This document shows positions 44,982 to 53,013 of a DNA stretch of 64,000 bases, piece after piece (positions within the stretch are counted from its first letter, which is position 1; each line of letters begins with the position of its first letter). This stretch comes from Alphaproteobacteria bacterium (GTDB lineage Bacteria > Planctomycetota > Phycisphaerae > UBA1845): NCBI GenBank assembly GCA_028285105.1, contig JANQQE010000024.1:494230-558229 (forward strand), written 5' to 3'. Below the pieces are notes generated by a model that saw only the letters and a program-made list of their open reading frames with translations, searched no databases and was not told the origin of the DNA. Position numbers and translations under genes: made by a program.

Positions 44982-45803
44982 ATGAGAGGGAATTCTGCGC
45001 GCATTTTGCCGCTGCTGGCCGCCACACTCGCAATCACCACGTCAAACGCCAATACGAATGCCGACATTCTGCAAGTCCAAATCGAAAACACCCAATCGAC
45101 GGGGCAATTTTTCTTCACGCCTTTTTGGATTGCAGCCCACAATGGACAATTCGATTCTTACGACGGCGGAGCGTTGGCACCTGCGTTCCTTACGCCACTT
45201 GCAGAACTTGGCGATACGCAAGACATCAGCGATGCGTTTTCGATGAGTCCGGCATCGGGCGGCGCGCAGGCGACGGTAACTGCCGTCTCAGGTGTGGGCG
45301 ATGCGCCGGTCTATAGTCCCGGCGAGTCAACGACATTTGCACTGGACGTGCCCAATCCAGCGCAAAATCGTTATTTCAGCTATGCATCAATGGTGATTCC
45401 AAGCAACGACCTTTTCGTTGCAAACGGGAACCCGACCGCCCATGAAGTTTTCGACAACAGTGGCGACTTTGCCGGACCCGTGGTCATCGAGATCTTCGGA
45501 AACAACGTCAACGACAACGGATCGGAAGTCAATGACGCATTCGGTGGGGCAGCGTTCTCGGCCAATGGCGGCGCGTCAGCCGACGAGACGGTTGTCATTC
45601 GAAATTTGTTCACCGATCCAGGTGACGCCAACTATCTAAGCAGCTTCATCGGATCACAAACCGGAAACGGCGCGACAATCGGCAGTTTGTTCGGAGCAAA
45701 TGACCTGATTGCCCGCATCACCATTACACCCGAGCCTGCCAGCGCAATGCTGCTCGGCATCGGAGGTGTTGCGATCCTGCGTCGCCGCAAAAAAACCACA
45801 TAA
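44982..45803 (+). CDS. Spondin_N-like PEP-CTERM surface protein
   Basis: 273 residues from ATG 44982 with GGGAGGA nine bases upstream; the track start at 44886 adds 32 residues without signal character. Signal peptide (ILPLLAATLAITTSNANT). The body (TPFWIAAHNGQFDSYDGG, LAELGDTQDISDAF) resembles the Spondin_N domain. The C-terminus is PEPASAMLLGIGGVAILRRR, a PEP-CTERM sorting signal of motif, hydrophobic helix and Arg cluster, which would be cut by an exosortase. No exosortase is in the window. Divergent from the ECF sigma gene, which makes it a candidate target. Confidence 0.85.
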   Translation: MRGNSARILPLLAATLAITTSNANTNADILQVQIENTQSTGQFFFTPFWIAAHNGQFDSYDGGALAPAFLTPLAELGDTQDISDAFSMSPASGGAQATVTAVSGVGDAPVYSPGESTTFALDVPNPAQNRYFSYASMVIPSNDLFVANGNPTAHEVFDNSGDFAGPVVIEIFGNNVNDNGSEVNDAFGGAAFSANGGASADETVVIRNLFTDPGDANYLSSFIGSQTGNGATIGSLFGANDLIARITITPEPASAMLLGIGGVAILRRRKKTT

Positions 45804-45836
45804 TTCTACTCCTTTTGAATCGGTGGGGTGTGTACT

Positions 45837-45873
45837 GGGGAGTGCGCGTTCGATGCGTACTCCCCTCATTTTG
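45837..45873 (+). terminator. Terminator after the PEP-CTERM gene
   Basis: GGGGAGTGCGC (45837-45847) pairs with GCGTACTCCCC (45855-45865), one wobble pair, followed by TCATTTTGT. Confidence 0.75.
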
Positions 45874-45898
45874 TCCATTGCAAGGTGCTGACTACTGC

Positions 45899-47167
45899 TT
45901 AGTCGAGAAGTTCAGCAATTGTGAAACGCTTTAGCGGTTGCGTACATGCGTGATCTTGTGGCGTGGCGAATTTGAGTTCGAGCGATCCCTGATTCGGGAG
46001 TGCAACCATCGAATGAATCGTGCCCCCCATCGCCACCTCTTTCATGATCTTCCACGCTGCTTCTGAGTTGATCGATGTGTTCGGTGCGCTTAGTGCCTTG
46101 ACGATGCCGCTGTATCGCTGACACGAGTTGTCGCCATTGGCACGCGAGCGGTAGTGATTGGTGCAGGCGATGAATGTTGCCGTCTTCTCCGTCTGCGACT
46201 CCGGCCGGCGGACTGTGACGCCGTTCGAGGAATTCGCGTTACCGTCGTACTCAAACACAACTGCCGCTTGACGCCCTTTGACGGCTGGCGTGGCGACGAG
46301 AAAGTTGTTACCGCGTGTGCCCGGACATGCGAGCAGGATTCTCTTTGCCACTTCGATTGCGTTCGAAGCATCGGTGGATTCGACGATTTGCCGAAGTGCG
46401 AGACTACGCGGGCGGCGGCGAGATGTCGGCTGGGTTGGTGCGACCTCCACATCATGCATCGCAACAACCACACCATGTTCATTGATCGCAGTGTAAGCGC
46501 CGATCAACCCCGGCCAGGCAATTGAAATCCAGCCGCTGGCATCTTCGCCGCCGACATCGCGAACGATAATCAGGTGCAGTTCTTTCAAGCCCGGCAAATC
46601 GAAGTAATCGAGATTCCTCCCGACAACCGTCCCCCCATCCGCAGTCATGTCGCCCCACGCGACAAAACTTGAGCATCCGCCTGGAATCCAGTCCGCCAAT
46701 GTGTTGATCGCGATCAGGTCTGTTTCATCCATCTTGCGACCCAGACGCTCGAATTTTAACCCATCGTCACCGACCGTTTCGCGAATACCGGCTAACATGC
46801 CGGTGATTTCAGCTTGCTCTGAGGCAGTCAGCTCAAACGTTTTGAGCAGGCCTTGACGGATATCCACTTCGTACTGCTTTGGATCTTTGAAGATCATGGG
46901 ACTGTCGAACAGGAGTCGGAGGACTTCGGCGATCTGGCGTCCAAACAATTTTCCCTGCGCGTGCCCTTGCTGTCTTGGTGTCCCCCAGAGGCGCAGAACG
47001 GATACGCCTTTTTCCTGACTGAGCGACCCTGTCTGTGCAGGTGCGGACTGCTTGACAACCGGAAACTCTGCGCGGGTCGCAGATGTAGAAACCAGCAGCA
47101 GGAATGCGATTGCTGCGTGGAAGATTCTGCGATTGCACGGGGTAGTGAGTGTCACACGTGAATTCAT
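45899..47167 (-). CDS. C45-type (Ntn) acyltransferase/hydrolase, exported
   Basis: 422 residues. A signal peptide (AIAFLLLVSTSATRAEF) is followed by an Ntn-hydrolase of the acyl-CoA:6-aminopenicillanate acyltransferase family. GTPRQQGHAQGKLFG is the N-terminal pattern, IPGGCSSFVAWG carries the predicted nucleophile Cys near 165 where self-cleavage would occur, and GRNLDYFDLPG and GLIGAYTAINEHGVVVAMHD follow. Such enzymes hydrolyse or transfer amides; the substrate is unknown. Its ATG overlaps the stop of the MazG-like gene by ATGA, so they are co-translated. Confidence 0.85.
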   Translation of the reverse strand: MNSRVTLTTPCNRRIFHAAIAFLLLVSTSATRAEFPVVKQSAPAQTGSLSQEKGVSVLRLWGTPRQQGHAQGKLFGRQIAEVLRLLFDSPMIFKDPKQYEVDIRQGLLKTFELTASEQAEITGMLAGIRETVGDDGLKFERLGRKMDETDLIAINTLADWIPGGCSSFVAWGDMTADGGTVVGRNLDYFDLPGLKELHLIIVRDVGGEDASGWISIAWPGLIGAYTAINEHGVVVAMHDVEVAPTQPTSRRRPRSLALRQIVESTDASNAIEVAKRILLACPGTRGNNFLVATPAVKGRQAAVVFEYDGNANSSNGVTVRRPESQTEKTATFIACTNHYRSRANGDNSCQRYSGIVKALSAPNTSINSEAAWKIMKEVAMGGTIHSMVALPNQGSLELKFATPQDHACTQPLKRFTIAELLD

Positions 47168-47517
47168 AATCGAAACTTTCCGTAGTATTTGTCTGCCGGG
47201 TATTTTTTGGCGTTCTTGACCATCTTATCGCGAAGTGCTTCGGACAGATCGATGTTCATGATGGTTGCGAACGAGAGCAAGTAGGCAAAAACGTCGGCAA
47301 CTTCTTCGGTGACTTCGCCCATTTTGGCGGCATCGCTTTTGATTTCGCCCAGCGCGTCGGAATGGGTCCATTGGAAGTGTTCCATCAGTTCCGCCGCTTC
47401 GATCGCAATGCAGGCGCTGAGGTTTTTGGGATCGTGGAATTGCTCCCAGTTGCGCTCAGCGACAAAGTCGGCCATCAGCTTTTTCATCTCCGATAATGTG
47501 GTCTGACCGTCGGCCAT
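47164..47517 (-). CDS. MazG-like/dCTPase-type nucleotide pyrophosphohydrolase
   Basis: 117 residues. All-alpha NTP-PPase of the RS21-C6 type: IEAAELMEHFQW and EEVADVFAYLLSFA supply the EExxE and ExxD metal ligands. It should remove pyrophosphate from non-canonical or excess (d)NTPs. Cytosolic, although overlapped by four bases with an exported hydrolase gene downstream. It is divergent from lepB. Confidence 0.9.
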   Translation of the reverse strand: MADGQTTLSEMKKLMADFVAERNWEQFHDPKNLSACIAIEAAELMEHFQWTHSDALGEIKSDAAKMGEVTEEVADVFAYLLSFATIMNIDLSEALRDKMVKNAKKYPADKYYGKFRL

Positions 47518-47705
47518 GCTGGGCTCCCTCGCGCAGAAACAGTACCCTTGAAGTGTCGATTTTCGTCACGATTTTGGCAGAAACGAGGCGATATTGCCAG
47601 AATCGTGGAAGTTTGTCGGACTGGCGAACCGATGTGCCCGATGGCGCGTAGAATCTGCGGACTACAATCGACAGGAGACAACGCTTTTTTGAACGGCGAG
47701 AACAA

Positions 47706-48446
47706 ATGACAGAGAAAGTAACCGATACGATCGAGACAACCGAAAACCGCAAGCGAACGGCGAAAGACCGACTTATCCAACTATGGCGCGAATGGATTCG
47801 ACCGTTGGCGATCATCATCATTGTATGCACGAGTTTTCGTTCGGCGATTGCGGATTGGAACGACGTGCCGACCGGATCAATGAAACCCACCATCCTCGAA
47901 GGCGACCGCATCCTGGTGAATCGACTCGCATACGGTCTGAAGGTTCCGTACACCACTTGGCATCTGCTCGAATGGTCGCAGCCCAAACCCGGCGAAATTG
48001 TTGTTTGCTACTCGCCCGCCAACGGCGATCGATTGGTCAAGCGCGTCGTCGGCGTTCCCGGTGATGTCATTGAGATGCGCAACAACGTTCTGACCATCAA
48101 CGGAGAAGTACTCGAGTACGATCGCCTTGAAGCGAGTTTGATCGACCAAATCGAAAAGGACGAACAATATCGCTATCGGTTTGCCGCCGAAACCCTGGGC
48201 GAACACAAGCATGCGACGATGATTACGCCAAACGTTCGCGCGCCCCGCTCGTTCCAACCCATTGTTGTTCCCGAAGATCAGTTCTTCATGATGGGCGACA
48301 ACCGCGATAACAGTGCCGACTCGCGCGCGTTCGGTTTTGTCGAGCGCAGTCAGATACTCGGGCGATCAAGCCGCGTTGCACTATCATTCGATCCCGATTG
48401 TTGGTATTGGCCGCGTTGGGACCGCACACTCCGAGAACTCGAATAG
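47706..48446 (+). CDS. lepB: Signal peptidase I
   Basis: 246 residues. One N-terminal transmembrane segment (IRPLAIIIIVCTSF), then the S26 domain: PTGSMKPT with the catalytic Ser near 58, DRLVKRVVGVPGD with the Lys near 111, and MGDNRDNSADSR (box E) near 196. It removes signal peptides from proteins exported by Sec, and with secA in the same window fits the many exported products here. A substrate-side insert with EYDRLEASLIDQIEKDE is longer than in compact enzymes. Confidence 0.95.
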   Translation: MTEKVTDTIETTENRKRTAKDRLIQLWREWIRPLAIIIIVCTSFRSAIADWNDVPTGSMKPTILEGDRILVNRLAYGLKVPYTTWHLLEWSQPKPGEIVVCYSPANGDRLVKRVVGVPGDVIEMRNNVLTINGEVLEYDRLEASLIDQIEKDEQYRYRFAAETLGEHKHATMITPNVRAPRSFQPIVVPEDQFFMMGDNRDNSADSRAFGFVERSQILGRSSRVALSFDPDCWYWPRWDRTLRELE

Positions 48447-48455
48447 GGGTCGGCG

Positions 48456-49745
48456 CTACGATTTTGAAAAACATGAATTACATCGCCGCTTGCCAGAACC
48501 GACGGCGGCGTCTTCATTTTCGTATTCGACGCGATTCTTCGCGCTGATGCGCTTGACATGTGTGCATGTCGGTAGGTGGAAGACTTTTGAATTCTTACTG
48601 GCGATGCGAGTGACGGTTAGAAGTTTCTCTTCCGAAGATGTCGCCGCAGATTTTGTCGATTCACCTGCATTCGCTTGATTATCGATTTGAGGATCCGGAT
48701 CGGGCGTATCACTCATTGCTGCCAACGTCATCGGTTTGGATTGCAACAGACTGGGTTCACCGGCTTGTTGATAGGCTTGGTATATCAATGCAATCGCCAA
48801 TCGCGTGCCACGCCGAAGCATCTCGACGGCCCGCTCTCCCTGCGCCTCGTCGAGGAGTTCGTAGTATTCATCCTCATGATTCAGGAATTCAGCCGCTTGG
48901 GTAATCTGCATCCGACCTAAGATTTTTTGGTCTGCGTCGCAAAGAATGCCCAGATCATCGAGCGACAAGAGCATGGTCTTGAAGATCAGTTGACCGGCGT
49001 CCTGCCCAAGCGGATACCTGAATTGGCCCACATCGATCATGCCCTGGTAGCGGTGTTGATACCGTCGCACCAATTCCCAACCGAATCGCTGCGACGCATT
49101 CTGATGGGCGTACAATGGATCGCCCATCTCTGCCAGCCCGAATTGCGCATTTCCGGTTTCGTCGCCTGTGCGATTGCGAGTCACCCGAAACGGGTCTGCC
49201 GCATACGCACACAATCCGATCAGGTGACCGGTATGGATTGCGACGCTTTCGCGATCGCCAGACTCGAAAGCACCGGCCAGGTCCGCCGTCAAATTCTGTA
49301 ATGCCCAGGGCAATTCGCCCCCGCGCTTGATTTTGTGCTTTCGCATTAATCCACGGGCTTTGACCTGATCGATCGGGAAAACTTCAGCCGCCTCGACGCG
49401 CGCCGTTTGCTCAATGGAGTCAGACGCGGCATCGAGATAGACGTAGGTCCATTGGTCACGATTCTTGTATTTGGGTTCGCGCTGCCACAAGCCACCCGGT
49501 TCAACTGCCCGTTCGAGCAGGGCATCGCGCATCGTTGCAAAATAATCCGACAGAGGTTCTGGGAGGGCTTCGATGGTTTTGCCAACAACGACTCGCTGCG
49601 CCGCAAACCCGCCAGCGTAACTCTTTGGGGCATGGGCCATCGTGAAGAGGACAAGTACAGAAGCCGACGAAAACAACGGCAATCTCAAGTCACTTCCGGT
49701 CCATCGATGCCAGCTTTGGGCGTAACAGAACATACGAGTGATCAT
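48456..49745 (-). CDS. Exported protein with S1/P1-nuclease-like domain and Ada-type Cys tail
   Basis: 429 residues. A signal-like segment is near 25-45. The middle (LPWALQNLTADLAGAFESGD, then HTGHLIGLCAYAADPFRV) resembles the helical zinc phospholipase C/P1 nuclease fold, which uses several His and Asp ligands; only some are recognisable here, so activity is doubtful. The last 60 residues (KVFHLPTCTHVKRI and CNSC) look like the metal-binding fold of Ada or similar small Cys domains. Convergent with lepB. The function is inferred weakly. Confidence 0.6.
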   Translation of the reverse strand: MITRMFCYAQSWHRWTGSDLRLPLFSSASVLVLFTMAHAPKSYAGGFAAQRVVVGKTIEALPEPLSDYFATMRDALLERAVEPGGLWQREPKYKNRDQWTYVYLDAASDSIEQTARVEAAEVFPIDQVKARGLMRKHKIKRGGELPWALQNLTADLAGAFESGDRESVAIHTGHLIGLCAYAADPFRVTRNRTGDETGNAQFGLAEMGDPLYAHQNASQRFGWELVRRYQHRYQGMIDVGQFRYPLGQDAGQLIFKTMLLSLDDLGILCDADQKILGRMQITQAAEFLNHEDEYYELLDEAQGERAVEMLRRGTRLAIALIYQAYQQAGEPSLLQSKPMTLAAMSDTPDPDPQIDNQANAGESTKSAATSSEEKLLTVTRIASKNSKVFHLPTCTHVKRISAKNRVEYENEDAAVGSGKRRCNSCFSKS

Positions 49746-49966
49746 TGGCGGCTCTCCGGTCCGAGAGAATGGCTATAAGCTTTTCCAACAGTGATATATG
49801 AAGCGTGCATTGTACCGACTGATCGAATTCGGGTCACGTTGCGGAGTCATTGCATCGCTACCGAAGCCGATCTTTGACGACGTTCAACAAATTGCAATCT
49901 TTGAACCAATGAATACCATCAATGCGGGCACAACATGTAGCGTTTGAAGCGAGGATAACGTCATCC

Positions 49967-50458
49967 ATGTCGAGGCGAAGGTACAAAACAGGCGATTCGC
50001 TCGCCCCACTGTTCATCACGTTTGGATTGCTTGTCGTCATCGCAATCGGGTTGACGGCTTGGCTGTACTACGGTGGCAGCTTCAGGACTTCGCCGGAAGC
50101 TGGCGGTGTGGTGATCGATCTGAACACACAGTACGCTGAAGACAACGAACGCAATGCCGAAATTGCTCGCCGCGTGGTCGGTGCCGGCGGTATTTTCGAC
50201 CTCGGAGTTGATCGATTTCAGATGGGGATGAATCGCTATCCCGCAAACCTCGACGAAATGCAGCAAGAACCCCCTCACCTGAAACGCGGCGAACGATGGA
50301 GCGGTCCCTACATCAACAACCCCGATCTATTGATCGACCCCTGGGGAAATCCATATCAATACAGGGTACCAGGCGTGCATAACCTGGAGGGGTACGATTT
50401 CTGGAGCAACGGTGCCGACGGTGTTGCGGAAACTGCCGACGATGTTGGTAACTGGTGA
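49967..50458 (+). CDS. GspG-like protein lacking a prepilin processing site
   Basis: 163 residues from ATG 49967 (ORF start 49922 has no support). A single hydrophobic segment (LFITFGLLVVIAIGLTAWLY) is not preceded by G-FTLIE. The C-terminal half is strongly GspG-like: MNRYPANLDEM, GPYINNPDLLIDPWGNPYQY and GYDFWSNGADG, the calcium-bound tail of the major type II secretion pseudopilin. It may be an anchored derivative that is not assembled. No other type II secretion gene is in the window. Confidence 0.8.
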   Translation: MSRRRYKTGDSLAPLFITFGLLVVIAIGLTAWLYYGGSFRTSPEAGGVVIDLNTQYAEDNERNAEIARRVVGAGGIFDLGVDRFQMGMNRYPANLDEMQQEPPHLKRGERWSGPYINNPDLLIDPWGNPYQYRVPGVHNLEGYDFWSNGADGVAETADDVGNW

Positions 50459-50545
50459 TCTGGGTTGGTAACTGGTGATTGGGGCGCGTGGCTTGTTTTG
50501 GAAGTATACAACGGGCGATATGTCGCGCGCTTCGAGCGAATGAAT

Positions 50546-51121
50546 CTATCCAGCTTGGGCGCTGATTTTGTTGATGAGCAATTCCTCCAGTGCCAAGTCG
50601 CGTCCGTCTTCAATCCACTCCGAGTCAGCCCGGGTCACCCGTTCGCCGGTTGTTGCCGAAGGCAGCGTGTCTCCATAAAACTGAAACGCGGCATTGGAAT
50701 TGTTGAACTGCCGATCCGGTGACGAAAACCTTTCGCGCTTCACCGTTAGAGTCATCCGCGCTTCGCCCCTGATCAGATCTGGCTCGGTCTGAATTTCGAC
50801 GGTTCGACGGATCGTGTTAAAAGTCGCCTCCCAGAGGTCGTACCGGGTTGCGACATCCTTTCGCCAGACTTCAAAGAAATGCTTGGACGTTTCGGGATGC
50901 GTCGTGACCACGCCCGCCCGACGATCGAGTCGATCGATTCGAAAACCTTGATCACGAAGTACGTTCTCGCAGGTTTCGAGCAGCTCGTTCAGTTGCGACT
51001 GATCGGCGACGGAAAAGTCCTGCACCATGGGATCGCCATCTCGCTGAACCGGCGTGCAACCGCCCGCCAAACCCATTGCGACCACGGTCACGAAACATCG
51101 AATGTGTGGGAGTCTTTTCAT
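50546..51121 (-). CDS. Predicted lipoprotein of unknown function
   Basis: 191 residues from ATG 51121. Lipoprotein signal CFVTVVAMGLAGGC. The mature part (LNELLETCENVLRDQGFRID, GVVTTHPETSKHFFEVWRKD) has an alpha/beta character and the pattern 'dqgfridrldrragvvtt' found in small lipoproteins of unknown function. The ORF upstream of 51121 overlaps pyk and is rejected. It follows pyk by 56 bases on the same strand and is probably co-transcribed. Confidence 0.75.
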   Translation of the reverse strand: MKRLPHIRCFVTVVAMGLAGGCTPVQRDGDPMVQDFSVADQSQLNELLETCENVLRDQGFRIDRLDRRAGVVTTHPETSKHFFEVWRKDVATRYDLWEATFNTIRRTVEIQTEPDLIRGEARMTLTVKRERFSSPDRQFNNSNAAFQFYGDTLPSATTGERVTRADSEWIEDGRDLALEELLINKISAQAG

Positions 51122-51177
51122 GACGGCAATCTTAGATTGCGATATGGTTCGGTCAAGAATGCGTTTGCAAACATCGA

Positions 51178-52698
51178 TCAAGGCCGCCTCGCCCCCAAAC
51201 GGTGGATGGTGATCGAACCGGTGTCGCCCCACTCCATGCTGGCCGGTCCAAAACCCATCACGATCGGATCGCCATCTTTCGCCCAACTCTCACGGGCCAG
51301 CACTTCGTCGGCTTTTTGAAGGCAATCGTGCGTTTCGCGCGGTTTGGTCACCGCAGCCGAAGTCACTCCATAATAAAGCGCCAAACGTCGTCGGATCGTA
51401 TCGCTGGGCGTCAACGCGAGAATGGGCTGATCGATTCGGTGGCGACTCAACAGACGAGCCAACACTCCCTTTTCGGTCCAGATCGCAACCGCAACGGCGT
51501 CTACATGATCGGCGACCGACTGGATACTGTGAGCGACGGCGGCTGTCACGCCTCGGCAAAACTCGTTGGCAGGGACCGCTCGACTCAGGTGTTCGTCATA
51601 TCGGTCGGCTTCCGAGGCGATGCGATTCATGATGCGGACCGCAGCGATCGGATGCTCGCCGACGGCTGTCTCGGCTGACAACATCACTGCGTCGGCACCA
51701 TCGACGATGGCATTGGCAACGTCGCTGACTTCGGCTCGCGTGGGGATCGCTTCGGTCACCATTGTTTGCAGCATCTGCGTTGCGATGATGACGGGCGTAC
51801 CATAGCGACGACAACGCGCGCAGATTTCTTTTTGCACGCGCGGCACATGCACGATGTCCATCTCGACACCGAGGTCACCGCGGGCCACGAGGATGGCGTC
51901 CGACGCTTCGATGATGTTGTCGATATCGCGAACCGCTTGCGGTGTTTCGATTTTTGAGACGATGTGAATGTCCACGCATTCGGCTTGGATCAAGTTGCGC
52001 AATTGACGAACATCGTCGGCAGTCCGCACGAACGATATCGCGAGATAGTCGAGATCGTTGTGGACTGCCCACCTCAAATCGGCGATGTCTTTTTCGGTCA
52101 GCGCATCGATCTGTAGATCACTGTCGGGCAAGTTAACGCCCTTGCGACTGCGAACGATTCCTCCGACTTCACACTTGCAAATCAGTCCGTCTTCGTTCGA
52201 CTCGGTGACGACGAATCGAATCATGCCATCATCGACCAGCACGCGATGACCGACTTTGATGTCGCCAAGCACCTCGGGCTGATTGGTGGATACACGATCT
52301 GCGTTGCCCATCACGTCGTCGGCGATGATGCGAAGCGTACCCCCCGTTTCGATCGTCACAGCGTCATCTTCAACCGGACCTAAGCGGATTTTTGGCCCGC
52401 ACAGGTCTCCCATGACAGCAACAGCCAACTGATGCCTCGTAGCAACTTCGCGAACGCGCTCGACGACCTTCTTGTGTTCGTCGAGCGTACCGTGTGAGAA
52501 GTTGATCCGAACAACGTGGACACCCGAAAGGAGCAATGGTTCGAGAACCTCCGGAGATGACGATCCCGGACCAAGCGTGGCGACCACCTTGGTTCCGAGC
52601 CAGGAGACGTTGGTTGGCGTTGAATGCTTCAGTGGCGTCTGGGTGGCGCCAGCCGAAGCACGACTTGAATGCGCCCGCATCGGGACTTCTCGATCCAT
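51178..52698 (-). CDS. pyk: Pyruvate kinase
   Basis: 506 residues. Last step of glycolysis, PEP + ADP to pyruvate + ATP. TKVVATLGPGSSSPEVLEPL, RINFSHG, GDLCGPKIRLG, the catalytic KIETPQAVRDIDNII, ARGDLGVEMD and VMLSAETAVGEHP are all present. A short C-terminal domain follows; the extra PEP-utiliser domain is absent. ATG 52698 has GGAGG seven bases upstream and gives an N-terminal extension of about 30 residues before the catalytic domain. A lipoprotein gene follows. Confidence 0.96.
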   Translation of the reverse strand: MDREVPMRAHSSRASAGATQTPLKHSTPTNVSWLGTKVVATLGPGSSSPEVLEPLLLSGVHVVRINFSHGTLDEHKKVVERVREVATRHQLAVAVMGDLCGPKIRLGPVEDDAVTIETGGTLRIIADDVMGNADRVSTNQPEVLGDIKVGHRVLVDDGMIRFVVTESNEDGLICKCEVGGIVRSRKGVNLPDSDLQIDALTEKDIADLRWAVHNDLDYLAISFVRTADDVRQLRNLIQAECVDIHIVSKIETPQAVRDIDNIIEASDAILVARGDLGVEMDIVHVPRVQKEICARCRRYGTPVIIATQMLQTMVTEAIPTRAEVSDVANAIVDGADAVMLSAETAVGEHPIAAVRIMNRIASEADRYDEHLSRAVPANEFCRGVTAAVAHSIQSVADHVDAVAVAIWTEKGVLARLLSRHRIDQPILALTPSDTIRRRLALYYGVTSAAVTKPRETHDCLQKADEVLARESWAKDGDPIVMGFGPASMEWGDTGSITIHRLGARRP

Positions 52699-53013
52699 CG
52701 GTCCGCCTCCATTTCATCGCGAGACTTGGTGAATGCCTTCGCGTCTGCAACCCGTTGGACTGTGTTGTCTCCGATCCGATGCACATTCGCAAGCCGAATC
52801 ATTGTCGATCCATGCGTCATTGCGCCGATATGCTTAGAAAGAAGCCCGTCAATTGAGATCGCAGTCGCAAGCGTTTGCCGTTGAATGGACCGATTTCACA
52901 AACAAATTGGTTTAGCGCGGTTTGCATTCGGATGATCCATTGACTACAAAATTGATACCGGACACGCGTTGAAACCGAAGTGTTCGTCAACATCATCTTC
53001 GGTTTGAGTTTCC
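52699..53013. other. Intergenic region with leader hairpin
   Basis: 315 bases between divergent pyk and the HEAT-repeat gene. AAACCGAAG (52972-52980) and CTTCGGTTT (52997-53005) form a 9-base-pair hairpin ending eight bases before the next ATG. No promoter is clear. Confidence 0.4.
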
